From Eupeodes corollae (Eukaryota > Arthropoda > Insecta > Diptera > Syrphidae): a stretch of DNA of 64,000 bases. The position numbers and the translations under genes were made by a program. Shown here piece after piece: positions 22,343 through 33,500 of this stretch. The notes beneath the pieces were generated by a model. It searched no databases and was not told the origin of the DNA. It saw nothing but the letters and a program-made list of their open reading frames with translations. Location: positions 65,626,946 to 65,690,945 of the forward strand of contig NC_079147.1 of the NCBI RefSeq assembly GCF_945859685.1. The letters are read 5' to 3'. Numbering within the stretch: the first letter of the stretch is position 1; each line of letters begins with the position of its first letter.

Positions 22343-23955
22343 TAAGGTCGAATTTCATAAAATACAATGAACACCCCTTATTAAATAAGACAAAACAATT
22401 TGTTTTAATATCAAGCCAATATGTGACTTGACATTTCTATAAAACAAAACAAAACCACTTAAGAGTAAATTTGTTCAAAAAGTTAAATGAAAACAAACAC
22501 TCTGTTAAAAGTCTTACTTTATCTACACCTAACTTATTCAATATTCATAAAGTCAACTTTATTCATGAATGTAAAACAAAACGTTATTGCTCGTTTTCAT
22601 TCATATGTGAACAAGTTCCATATCTTTGAGCTTAAAATTTATAACTTCCTTTTTTGGTAAATTATTTTGATAAAGAAATTGATCTTTTTATAAGCCAGTT
22701 AAAAACTACATTTTTGTTAACAAAATATTACAACAAATAGTATTAAATATATTTCAATCTAAATTAATATTTAATGTAAATTTAAAATCCAGTGTCTGGG
22801 CCTCATACCTTAAATGTGTCTAAAATATTCAAAATAACAATTCATCTTGAAATTGGATATCTTACCTACATATTTTATCGTCTTTTGATGGAAAGTGGTT
22901 GCGCATTAGGTATACAGGAGATATTATATATGTATATTCAAAAATCTATAACTAGCACTTAATTTAAAGATATTGTACATTTTATAGATTTCCATCTTTG
23001 ACTATACTGTTTCATTGGAATTTTTGGGTCGAATAATTTAAATGCTAATTACCTGCATCACTTCAGATCCACAATAATACACATGGGATACACTACTGAT
23101 CGATTGATTGAGACGTCTGTACAATCTGATATTTAATCCATTAAGCTACTGATAAACATTTAAGCATATTTTCATTTGGTGTTTAATCTAAATTTAAATG
23201 TTTTATTGAATGAACTACAAAAATTGCAACTAATGGGGTTAAGAAGCCAAAACTATTTCTGTCTCGTTATTTTTGGAAGTCAAAGTACTTTAAAATCTCT
23301 TTTTTAATATTCTAAGTTGTAATAGACCGAGGTTTATGCAGTTAAAAGGGTTTCAAGATGATTGAGAAAATTGAGTCATTACTCATTAACATTTTTCTTC
23401 AGACACAAAATGTTTCCAGGGTCAAAATTGTGTCTTCAATTTCTTTTCGAAGCTGACAAAAATGTAAAATTTGATTAAATTGTTCACAGTATCAATCCAG
23501 GTAAAAAGTTTCCGCTTAATTTAATAATTTAAAAAAAAGTCTAGAAGTGTTAAACATAAAGTTCGAACTTCCTCTTCTGCATCGTATTTGTATCGATTTT
23601 CAGAAATTCACATGGAGATTAAAATTGAAATATAGTTTCTTTTCCCGATTGCGTATTAGGCCTTAACAGAAAGTAAATTTAAAGCATTTTGAATATTTTT
23701 TCAATGTGTTAGGTTAGAATGTTTACTTTTGTAAATACCAATTCCTCAGCAAATAATAATAATAAACATTTTAACAACAACATCGAAACTTTTCATTCAA
23801 TTTTAAAAAGAATACAATTCATTAAGAGTTTTTTAAGAATTTTTAGCACACCACTACCAAAATTTCAAAATTCTGTATCTGATCCAAAAATTGCCGTACA
23901 ACAAGATTGTTGCATGAAAATTGTCCAGAGATGCCGTCCATCAATAACAAAAATA
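22343..23955. other. No gene recognised
   Basis: Strongly AT-rich sequence. The 82-codon frame at 23719-23967 overlaps the 3' edge of the next retroelement relic on the other strand and is Asn/Phe-rich, so I do not call it. Confidence 0.55.
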
Positions 23956-23959
23956 GCAT

Positions 23960-24745
23960 TCGCGTAGTACGGCAAAAAGATGAATCTCTGTATTTGACAT
24001 TAAGGACGACGTTGGGTTCGAGGGTATACTGATGTGATGAGCATTTTTAGTAGCGCGAGTATTACGGTTGAACTGTGGAAGGGGAGGAACGTAGCTAAAA
24101 ATAAAAAACTTTGAAACGAACGTTCAAGTAATCCAATCCATTCAATTTAAATGCTTTACGTTCAATATTGCCCAAGAAGCTTAAGTAAGTCGAAGGAGCA
24201 CCAGCAGATAGGAGATGGGAGTTTTACTTAAGCTTTGGACGTATACAAGTCTTGTAGCTAACATCCAGATCAGAAGTGGTATGTAATCGTTTGACAAGAG
24301 GAGGTTGGTGACACACGTGCCGAGGATATGGAGATGTTCACTTTCATTGATATAAGTGCTATCCGTGGGAAATGACAAGGGTTTTCAACGCTTTAAATTA
24401 AACGCGGGTTTTCATTCCCCATTGTACACTAAAATGCTGTTTAGGTCGGAAGAGCTTATCATATTTTGTCATTGCAGTTCCATATCAGAAGAAGAGGGAA
24501 TCTAAAATCGAAAATGAAAAATAGTTGGATAAGAAGTTGCAAAGTGAAAGTGTCGGAGACAAAACGGATCTCTGCATTTATTTAATGGACTTCAGACTTA
24601 GAATCATTCAATACTCTCTGAACTGAACGGTCAGAAATCTAATTCCTAAAATAACGAAGGAGGATTTGTCTTATTTGCAGGCACGTTGTTTTGATAAGAG
24701 GACCTGAGGCTCTATCAAATGATCAAAAGTCTTACTTTCTAAAAA
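23960..24745 (-). pseudogene. Non-LTR reverse transcriptase C-terminal relic
   Basis: The minus-strand frame 24378-24181 contains DSTYINESEHLHILGTCVTN, the post-palm segment that in this group reads ...IEES..L.ILGV.ISN. Further pieces in other frames are RPKLK.NSHLLSAGAPSTYL near 24220-24165, GNIERKAFKLNG near 24160, and FNRNTRATKNAHH near 24070. The set also includes a Y/RDS.FCRTTRM end near 23985. The same series, FNRNTRTSS and FFNRTSRMW, occurs in the element at 42.7-45.1 kb, so this is a shorter and older copy of a related family. The catalytic part of the RT near 24500 is largely unreadable. Confidence 0.65.
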
Positions 24746-26095
24746 AAGGTTTAGAAGTGGACCTATTGCTTAAAAATGTAACTCAACACCTCTAATTTTT
24801 TCAAAAACCACTTTCTGATACACTTTTGTCAACACCAGAAAACCTTTTGGTATAAAAATAAAAAACAACTATGGCTTTAATCAATAGACACGGAACGTTT
24901 CTTCTTACAAAATAAAAACAACAAACGATCTAAGAATGTAGGTTTTCTGTAAAATTTTGAAATTGAGTTCTCAAATCTCAATTCCCCTTATATGTATATG
25001 AAGGATGGATAAAGCAAATTCAAATAAGTGGAGCTACTTAAACTTTGATTTTGATATTTTACTTGGCACTAGGAGACTGAAGACTGGGAATTCTCTAAAA
25101 TATTCATCAAATTCAAATTCATAGATTTTCCCAATCTCGCCTCTTCGTTGTCCATTTGAATGGAAAACTCATTAAATATTAAATGAAAATGGAAATCAAA
25201 ATATAATTAATCACATTGTACAACCATGTGTAGGTATATAATATGGATAGACATAAGTATATATATGTTTTTGTAAAGTGTCCTTTATAATCGTAGTACA
25301 AGCGAGTTAGTACCTAATTCGTCTCTATTAAATTTAAAGATGCAATTTTATTGGCATATAACATCGAATATATGTTTCACAAATTGCATCAACGTCATCA
25401 CGTCATATACAAGTTCGATATACCCAAAAATATAAGTATAGACGATATACCTTTCTCGTTTTCGTGTCGTCTTGTTAGATTTTGAAATGTATGCCACATA
25501 AATTGATTTATGGTCCATGATTGATTAATTGGTTTTGGATTTCCATGCACATAACTATTTCGAGATATACAACACAAAAGCATGTCCTTGGATTTGACTG
25601 AGTACAAATAATGCTATAAGGACATTCCCAGGATACAATCCTGTCTGCAAATTTTGCGATGAGGCTTAAAGTGAGGTTAATAATATTGTAGTAATACAAT
25701 GCACTTGCCGACAGGTATGAGAATTTGAATGCAGGTAGCAGAGTATGGTGGCAGCGTTATAAGCAGTGGTTACCTACCTATTTATTGTTTGCAGAATTAT
25801 AATACTCTGAAGAAATCAGTCTATCTATTATCATCTTAATTTGGCTACCTATATATATGTTCATGAGGGGTCTTACAGTTTTGAAATGTGACCTAAGAGC
25901 ACTTGATAAGATTAATTTTGTTAGAAACTATAATTACTACCAAATCTTAATTTACCTGAATTTACGAGCTTATGTTGTATAGCGTTGTTTAAATTAATTA
26001 AATTTAATCAATAAATAATAATTAACAACCTTCTGATAAACAACCTTTTCATAGAGTAATCTACAAATCAGATCAGAGTCTTAGATATAAGCCTC
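24746..26095. other. No gene recognised
   Basis: AT-rich. The minus frames at 25398-25607 and 25508-25699 overlap each other in different registers and show no motif. Confidence 0.55.
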
Positions 26096-26097
26096 TA

Positions 26098-26402
26098 TAC
26101 AAGTTTGACTGAATTAAATATTGTTTTTGTTGGGCGCCATTTAAGAAAATTCTTAGATTTTTCTTAAATTATCTTTGTTCATTTCTTCTAAAATGTGTTA
26201 TGGTCGATTACTTGAGTTCTATTCATTTGTTTTTTGATTGAGGTCAACCTTGATACAAGTTTGAACTGCCTTAAATATTGTTTTGTTGGGCGCCATTTAA
26301 GAGAAGCCTTAGATTTTTCTTAAATTATCTTTATTTTCTTCCAAAATGTTTATGGTCGATTACTTGAGCTCTGTTCATTTGCTTTTTTGATTGAGGTCAA
26401 CT
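26098..26402. repeat. 156-bp tandem duplication
   Basis: Two head-to-tail units begin TACAAGTTTGA at 26098 and 26254 and end with GATTGAGGTCAAC. They share long blocks such as TTGTTGGGCGCCATTTAAG and TATGGTCGATTACTTGAG, with scattered substitutions and a few short indels. The copies are clearly duplicated but no longer identical. Confidence 0.9.
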
Positions 26403-27720
26403 TCTAAAAGCAACAATTTCGAAATTCTTCTCCTAACACCTCTTGACGATAAACCACACTATGTGCCCACAAAAGCCACTAGCTAAACAAAAAAAAAACA
26501 CTTTTTATCCAACTACAAAAATGTATCTATAGGATTTATAGCAACCTGCAAATAAACAACTGGTAAACCGAAGAAAAAACACCGAATTACAGAAATTACT
26601 TGGTTTGAGTTGATTAACTCGCTCAGCTTCCTGCCACATTATACACCGCATTGAAGTTAAAGAAGTCGAAGCCATGTTAAAAATATCCAACGTGAGTCTT
26701 GACTATATATACAAAACACAACAAGATACAAAAAAAATACAAAAAGATACAACATGGAGTTAAAAGTAATTCCCAGTGTCTTCCATGTTCCTGCGGTCAG
26801 GTTTAAGTTAAGTAAAAAACCGCAAATCAACCGAGCAATTGTTGCACCGCTTGGGGTCGCTTATTTGCTTCTTTTTATTTTTAAATTTTTGTTGCTTGGT
26901 TCCCTCATTGAAAATAGAATCTACTGGAACATGTTAAAATTTATACACCATCGGTCATGTTGGCAAAATGTATCTGGGCAACACAAAAAGTGCCTAAATG
27001 ACAGTAACAAAGTTTTCTGCTGACCAACCCATGGGATTGTTTAAACCGACCGACGTTGATGACGACGACGGAGTGAATGCGCGGTGGCTTAGTCGTCGGT
27101 GCTGTAGTGCAGCGCCAACGGCTAATGGCGATGACGATGGAAAACTCACAGTGAAATAGTGAAGTGAATTGAAATTGGAGGTACCTAATCTAAACTACAC
27201 TACACATAGCACGTATTTAAGACCTTTGAGCAACCAATTGAAAACAATTTATTGCCTATGACCACCTGCTGTTGTAACAAGGTTTATTTTTTGTTTTCAT
27301 AAATGCCAGAATTGGAAAAAAGGGGAATGGTGTCTAACTTGTTGTTATAGAATAGAGAAGGGAGCTATAACTATAAGGATGGTTAATCAAATTTGAAAAT
27401 TTTGTTTTCGATTTGCTACCTGATGTTTTGCTTCTGTTTAACTATATTTAAAGAAGAAAGGGGATATGACTTGTTAACTAGGCACATAGTGGTATTATAT
27501 ATTAATTTGTAATCCTGGTTAACATATGTTAGAATATGATCTTAGGTCCTTGATGGTTGTTCAAAAGATCTAACGACAGAAGCGAAATGTTATCTATTAA
27601 AATCTTAACCCGAAAGACTTAAGGATATTTTGACTTCTGCAATAACTTTTTAACTTCCTAAAGCAAGATATTGTTATCTGCCCGATTTGATATTTTTAGA
27701 CCTCATTAAAGGTTATTAGA
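26403..27720. other. No gene recognised; less AT-rich block at 27030-27170
   Basis: The 89-codon frame at 26754-27023 has one hydrophobic segment (residues about 34-50) and no family motif, so I do not call it. At 27030-27170 the sequence is richer in GC, with GACGAC and GCGATGACGATG runs, and looks like unique host DNA. Confidence 0.5.
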
Positions 27721-27724
27721 ATCT

Positions 27725-28330
27725 AAATAAAAGAATGTGTCCATGTGAACGCACGCTCGTACGGTCGGGAAGCTATTCTCGTGGTCCATATCTCAAGAAC
27801 AATTAGAGATATCCACTTCAAATAAATTTGTTATAAACAGATATTCATTAAAAAATAACTATTTTTTTACCATAGACATTTAAAAAAATGTTGGTAAACC
27901 GTACATATTTCACGACCCAATAATAATAACCGTTCCTCGAATATTTTATACGCATAACGTGTTTGACATCTAGTAAAATTAAAAAAAAAAATATAATTAA
28001 TTGACAATGAATTTTTGATTTAAATATCTTTTTAAAAATTAAAACAATTTCCTTCAAACTTATTTCATCTTACAGAAAATATGGTTTTCGAAATTCAGTA
28101 AAATGTTTATAAAAATACAACAGTCTCTTTATTTTAATAAAATAATACAAAAAATAGTAAGGCAGATAAGTAAGAAATGATATTCGATTCTCAATATCTC
28201 CTGAACAAATGAAGGACATGACTTCATAATTATTTCATTCTAATTTTTTAAATAAGATGTTGTTCTCAGAAAAATCTAATCAGCATTTGTTTATATGAGA
28301 AATACAACAAAATTCATATGCAAAACAGAG
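27725..28330 (+). repeat. Partial copy related to the tandem-array element
   Basis: The interval 28040-28150 (TTCCTTCAAACTTATTTCATC, then GGTTTTCGAAATTCAGTAAAATG and ACAACAGTCTCTTT) matches 30310-30400 in the same orientation. The upstream piece with GTGAACGCACGCTCGTACGG near 27746 may be an outer end, but I found no second copy of it. This suggests the neighbouring inverted-repeat copy inserted into, or recombined with, an older copy. Confidence 0.6.
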
Positions 28331-30535
28331 CTGGGATGCGACCCTTTGTATTGCTTAAAAGGTTTGTAGGTTTTGTTAGAAAAATGTGAATTGAATTATT
28401 CTAAAAAAAATAATAACAATATCAATACTTTAGATAAGATAGAAAAGTTTGGTTTCAAATTCAAAATCTTTGTTAACGAGAATTTTTAGTCGTTATGGAA
28501 ATTTTACAAATTTAAGTAGCATTTCTTAAAAGTTTTTATTTCCCATATAATTAAATACAAATTGGACAAATGAAATTAATTTGAAGTCGAAAACTTCTTT
28601 TGCTCACGAGATATAGAGTAGTAAATATCAATGTTTATTAATATGAAAAAAAAATATTTTCTGTGAGATACAATTATTTTGAAACCAATATTTTTGATTT
28701 TTGAAAAGCTATTTGAGTCGAAAGTACATTTTTTGCAAGCTTTAGTATTGTTTTTATTTATTTTTTTATTTTGAAGCCAATATCTCAAAGTTTTGAAAAG
28801 ATTTTGTTGTCGAAAATCAGTTTTTACCAACTTTTGTTAATTTTTGTTCCGATTTTTATTTTTTGTAAGAAAAACTGTCAGTTCGATTTTTCTCAAAATT
28901 CGTCCAAATGATGAAAGCAGTATTCTTCTTCTATGCTTAAATAACTTGAAATCCATAATCTCAAATTTTTAAAAAGATATTTGAGTCGAAAGTAAATTTT
29001 TACTAACTTTTATTAATTTTTTCAGGTTTTTGTTTTTTGTAAAAAAAGGGAAAGGGAAAGAAAACAGAAAGGGGTCTAAAGAAAATTGCGTGGGTGGTTT
29101 TTTTTACCAAAAAACGCTAGAGACTTGAATTAAATTTTATATAATATATTGTAACGTGATACCAAACAAGTATATTTTTGAAAAAAATCAATATAACGGT
29201 TTTTTTTTATAAATCAATAAAACTGAAAAAAATATTTGTCACCTCCAAAATTTAACGACTGAAATATGATTTCATCTCCAAAACAATTTTGCGCAATGAA
29301 GAACAATGTTTTTGACATCTGATAAAATTTTGAGAAAAATCTAATTGACAGTTTTTTTTATAAAAAATAAAAATATAAAAAAAAAACCTTACTCAAAGTT
29401 GGTAAAAATTGAATATCGATTCAAATATCTTTTCAAAAACTTAAAATTTAGGATTCAAACTTATTTTATCTTATAAGGAATATTGTTTTCAACATTTTGA
29501 AAAATGTTGAGAAAAATCGAATTGACAGTTATTTTACAAAAAATAAAAACCTAAAAAAAAATTTATAAAAGTTGGTAAAAATTGATTTTCGACTCAAATA
29601 TTTTTTCAAAACTTTGAGATATTGGCTTTGATTTACTTTAATCTTTCAGAAAATATTGTTGTCAACATTCAGTTAAAGTTTGAAAAAAATCGAATTCACA
29701 GTTTTCTTACAAAAAATAAAAACCTAAAAAAAAAATTTATAAAAGTTGGTAAAAATTGATTTTCGACACAAATATCTTTTCAAAACTTTGGGATAATAGC
29801 TTCTAATTAATTTTCCCTTATAAGAAATATTGTTTTCAACATTAGGACAAATTTTAAGAAATATCGAATTTACAGTTTTTTTACAAAAAATAAAAACATA
29901 AAAAAAAATGTATAAAAGTTGGTAAAAATTGTTTTTCGACTCAAATATTTTTCCAAAAATTGTAGATATTGGCTTTTAACAACTTTTATCTTTCAACAAA
30001 TATTGTTGTCAACATTCAATCAAATTTTGAAAAAAATCGAATTGACAGTTTTTGTGCAAAAAATTAAAAACCTAAAAAAATATTACCAAAAGTTGGTGAA
30101 AATTGATTTTTGACTCAAATATCTTTTCAAAAATTTGAAATATTTTCTTCAAACTAATTTTATCTTATAAGAAATATTGTTTTCAATATTCGATAAAATT
30201 TTGAAAAAAATCGAATTGACAGTTTTTTTACAAAAAATAAAACTCTAAAAAAAAAACAATACTAAAACTTGGTAAAAATTTACTTTCGACTCAAATAGCT
30301 TTTCAAAACTTAAAAATATTGGCTTGAAACTTATTTTATTTCATAGAAAATATTGTTTTCGATATTCAGTAATTTGTATATAAAAATCCAACAGTCCGTT
30401 TTTGCATTAAAAAAAAATCTACAAATAATAGTACGCAAATTCGGTAAAAATTGGTACGAGTACATATAGACAAACTTTGAAGCAAGACAAATCGACAGAC
30501 GGGATGGGAAGTTATCAGTGTGGGTCGCATCCCAG
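28331..30535. mobile_element. Inverted-repeat element with opposed tandem arrays (2.2 kb)
   Basis: Both ends carry the same 14-mer in inverted orientation: CTGGGATGCGACCC at 28331-28344 and GGGTCGCATCCCAG at 30522-30535. The inside is two opposed arrays of one unit. In the left arm the unit runs on the minus strand (GAGTCGAAA...ATTTTT...ACTTT near 28716, 28810 and 28983). In the right arm it runs on the plus strand at least six times. The centre near 29050-29290 holds the switch point. No transposase or other protein frame is present, so it is non-autonomous or a foldback-like element. One further end of the family lies at 1-253. Confidence 0.75.
29398..30440 (+). repeat. Tandem array, period about 173 bp, six units
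   Basis: The anchor GTTGGTAAAAATT (or a one-base variant) recurs at 29398, 29571, 29745, 29918, 30092, 30268 and 30439. The spacings are 173, 174, 173, 174, 176 and 171. Each unit contains CGACTCAAATAT, a TATTGTTTTCAACATT-like block, AATCGAATTGACAG and an A-rich ACAAAAAATAAAAACCTAAA segment. Units differ from one another at many positions, so the array is not freshly expanded. Confidence 0.9.
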
Positions 30536-30540
30536 GATCT

Positions 30541-33500
30541 TTTATTTTAAAAAGATATTGTAGCTCAAATTGAATGCAAACAAATATTTAATAACAAGAT
30601 TTATTATGACTACATTGTTGAAAAATTCGGTTCTACCTAAAATTTGCTTTGTATAAGACATAAGACTGTCGAAACAAGACTCAACTTTTGTGAAACAGAT
30701 CAACAGTGAATTAATGTAGCGTTCAAAATGAAAGAAATTCATAAATAGTTTTATCAAAATATCATAAATACACGTCTTTTAAACAAATTGAAAGAATAAA
30801 TACTATTGTTATATAGTTTCATGTTACTCGTAGATATCATACAAATTTTTCATTCAATTCATAAACGGTAACTTTACATGAAAACAACTTAATTGAAATA
30901 ATTTCATTACTATCACGTTTTTGTGACAAACATTTTTATTTTATTTTTCATAAAATCCGCATATTTTTTATCGATCGTTTTTCCACGATTGATTTTCTCT
31001 AAAAAAGTCATCTAAAGTCTGTTTTTTTCTTATAGTATTTTCGAAATTTATAATTTACCTCCATCTTTCATAATGATTTGTAATCGTTACTTGATTCTTT
31101 AGGTGTTTTATGGTATTCAACTTACCTAAAAGAGAAAAAAATATCAAGTTATTGAATTTGTATTTAATTGTAATATGAATATTCAACTGAATTTACAACT
31201 GCGAAAAGAGGAAATACTAACAAATAATTATAAAAAATAATAATTTTTAAATCCTTGAATTGAAGAAAATATACGGAAGCATATTTAGGCTAGAATTACC
31301 ATCAGTACAGTATTATTTTTATAAGTGTTTTATAAAAACCATGTGTAAAGAATTTCAGATTTCCCTAATTTAATAAATACAAAAAATTGTTTATAATGTT
31401 TCCAAAATTCAAATTCTAATAAGTTAGGCAACTTTAATACGGTGAAAGTAAACATTTTGACTTTGTGGCCTAAAAATGACTCCCAAATTATATTCCAAGG
31501 TTACCCCGTTCTGAATTCATCTAAGAATTGCGTCTATATCGACAAAAATGACTTAATTTTTTTAAACAATCAATTAAAAGCTTAATGCTAACTCTTAATT
31601 CCTATCTATGTGACTGTGTGACTATGCTAAAAAAAACTGCACATAGAGTACAATGAAGACTCATAGTCATAATGAGAATTGAATATAACTAAGTAACACA
31701 CGAAAATGATTTAAATTTAATTTAATTTAAAGAAATGTTTATACTTTTGTAAAAGAAATTTTTAGTTTTAACGCAGCCTTAGGAAAAACCGAATTTAATT
31801 GTTTTTAGAATTTTTCAAAAGGCGTATTTTAAAACCTGATGTGATAGGCAAATTTAAAGAAGATATTCGAATTTAGGACATTATAATCCTCTAAAAAATA
31901 TTAATTTCCGAAAATAAAAGTTATTTTGTTGACCATTGTAATCAAAAACTTAAACCAACTTTCAAATTTATATTATGAAATAGAATAGTGGAAGTTTAAC
32001 CACTTTTCTTACGTATCCAAAATCACATTTTTACTTTGGATACGATATATGTATTTAAGAAATACTACAAGTTTCATTTAATTAATAAATCGATGGATTT
32101 TTGATAGGTTTTTAGTTGCTGACGTAAAATTAAAAACTACACTAAGAAAATGTGCCGTATAGATCATACTTTCACTTTTACGGTGTAATTGAAGCTTAAT
32201 AAATTTGTAGGTCGTCTTTCCATATATTTTATGTGATATTATTGGGTCACCTAAATTTTGTGCTTCATTTACACACAAATAGAATAAGAATCTAAACATA
32301 ATTAAAGTTTTCTATATAATTTAAATTTCGAAACAATGAAAAAATCTAATCCAAATACTTATGCAAAATATTTTAAACCCTAAATTAAGAAGAATTCCTA
32401 ATATAATTACGACTAAATTTATAAATTCCTCTATTTTGGTATCCACCTCTTCGTTGCTAATGTTTATCTTACATGATTCTGATTTGGAAAATGACACCGG
32501 TTTCCAACCAGCTGTTGTTGTCCACATAACCTTTACACAGATAACTATTGTGACATAAGAGAACAGAAGTAAACTACATAGATAAACCCATATGCCTTAT
32601 GGTTTGAAAGAAAACAAAAAAAAGGTATCTTTTTCAAGGACCCTACACCAATTCCTGTTTTTGAAGAAATGAAAAAAATCTTTTTTCAAAGAAAAATAGG
32701 GTAGAAATATTATACACTTAACTACTTAGGTACGTAATTGAACGATTTCCTGGAATTCGACATAATGGACTAATTAACTACCTATACGATCAACAATTTA
32801 ATAAGTTACCTACATTATGTACAAATAAATAATTTTAAGGTCATAATAAAGGGTGTTTTTATAGAGGTATAAAACTTGAAACAGGATAAAACAAAGATAA
32901 TTTTTTCAGTACTTTGTGGTCGTTTATTGAATATAACTCGGTAAATGTTTTAATCTGAGTGGTCAATTGTTTGGGGTTGGAGGCCAAATCACGGGTCTGT
33001 AACGTGATACTATGCACGATCTGTGTGGCATACTTAATTTGGTTGAATTACTCCACCAACTCATATAACTCATAAAACACATATCAAAAAGTCAGTTTAT
33101 ATAGATTTAACGGAATTTTATTTATTGACAAATCCATTCAACCAAAAATTCGCTTATAAAATAAAAGAACTAAGATTTAAAAAAAAAATGTTAGTATAGT
33201 TTGGAAGCGTTGCTTAGGTGACAGTCTATTTATGTTAAAATTCAAAACCTCACTTGAAAATTGAAAAATTACCCATTATTCAAAATAATACTGCCGACTT
33301 AAAGCTTAAATTAAAAGTGGTCTGAAAAAAATCATTCTAAATCTCATCTCGTGTTATTTGCAGAAATGTTTCACTTCTAAATTTGTTCACATGAATATAT
33401 TTCCCTACATGTACGAGTATAACATAACTATCATTTGGTCATCAGTACTTTCATATAAGCTTAAAAATCCACATTAATGCAAATTTTTATTCGTCTTGCT

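Noticed and set aside
26754..27023. 89-codon plus-strand frame with a hydrophobic segment
   Set aside because: No family motif; a hydrophobic run is common in AT-rich chance frames.
29398..30440. Regular repeats that might suggest a CRISPR array
   Set aside because: Units are 173 bp with no separate spacers, diverged, and the DNA is plainly eukaryotic.
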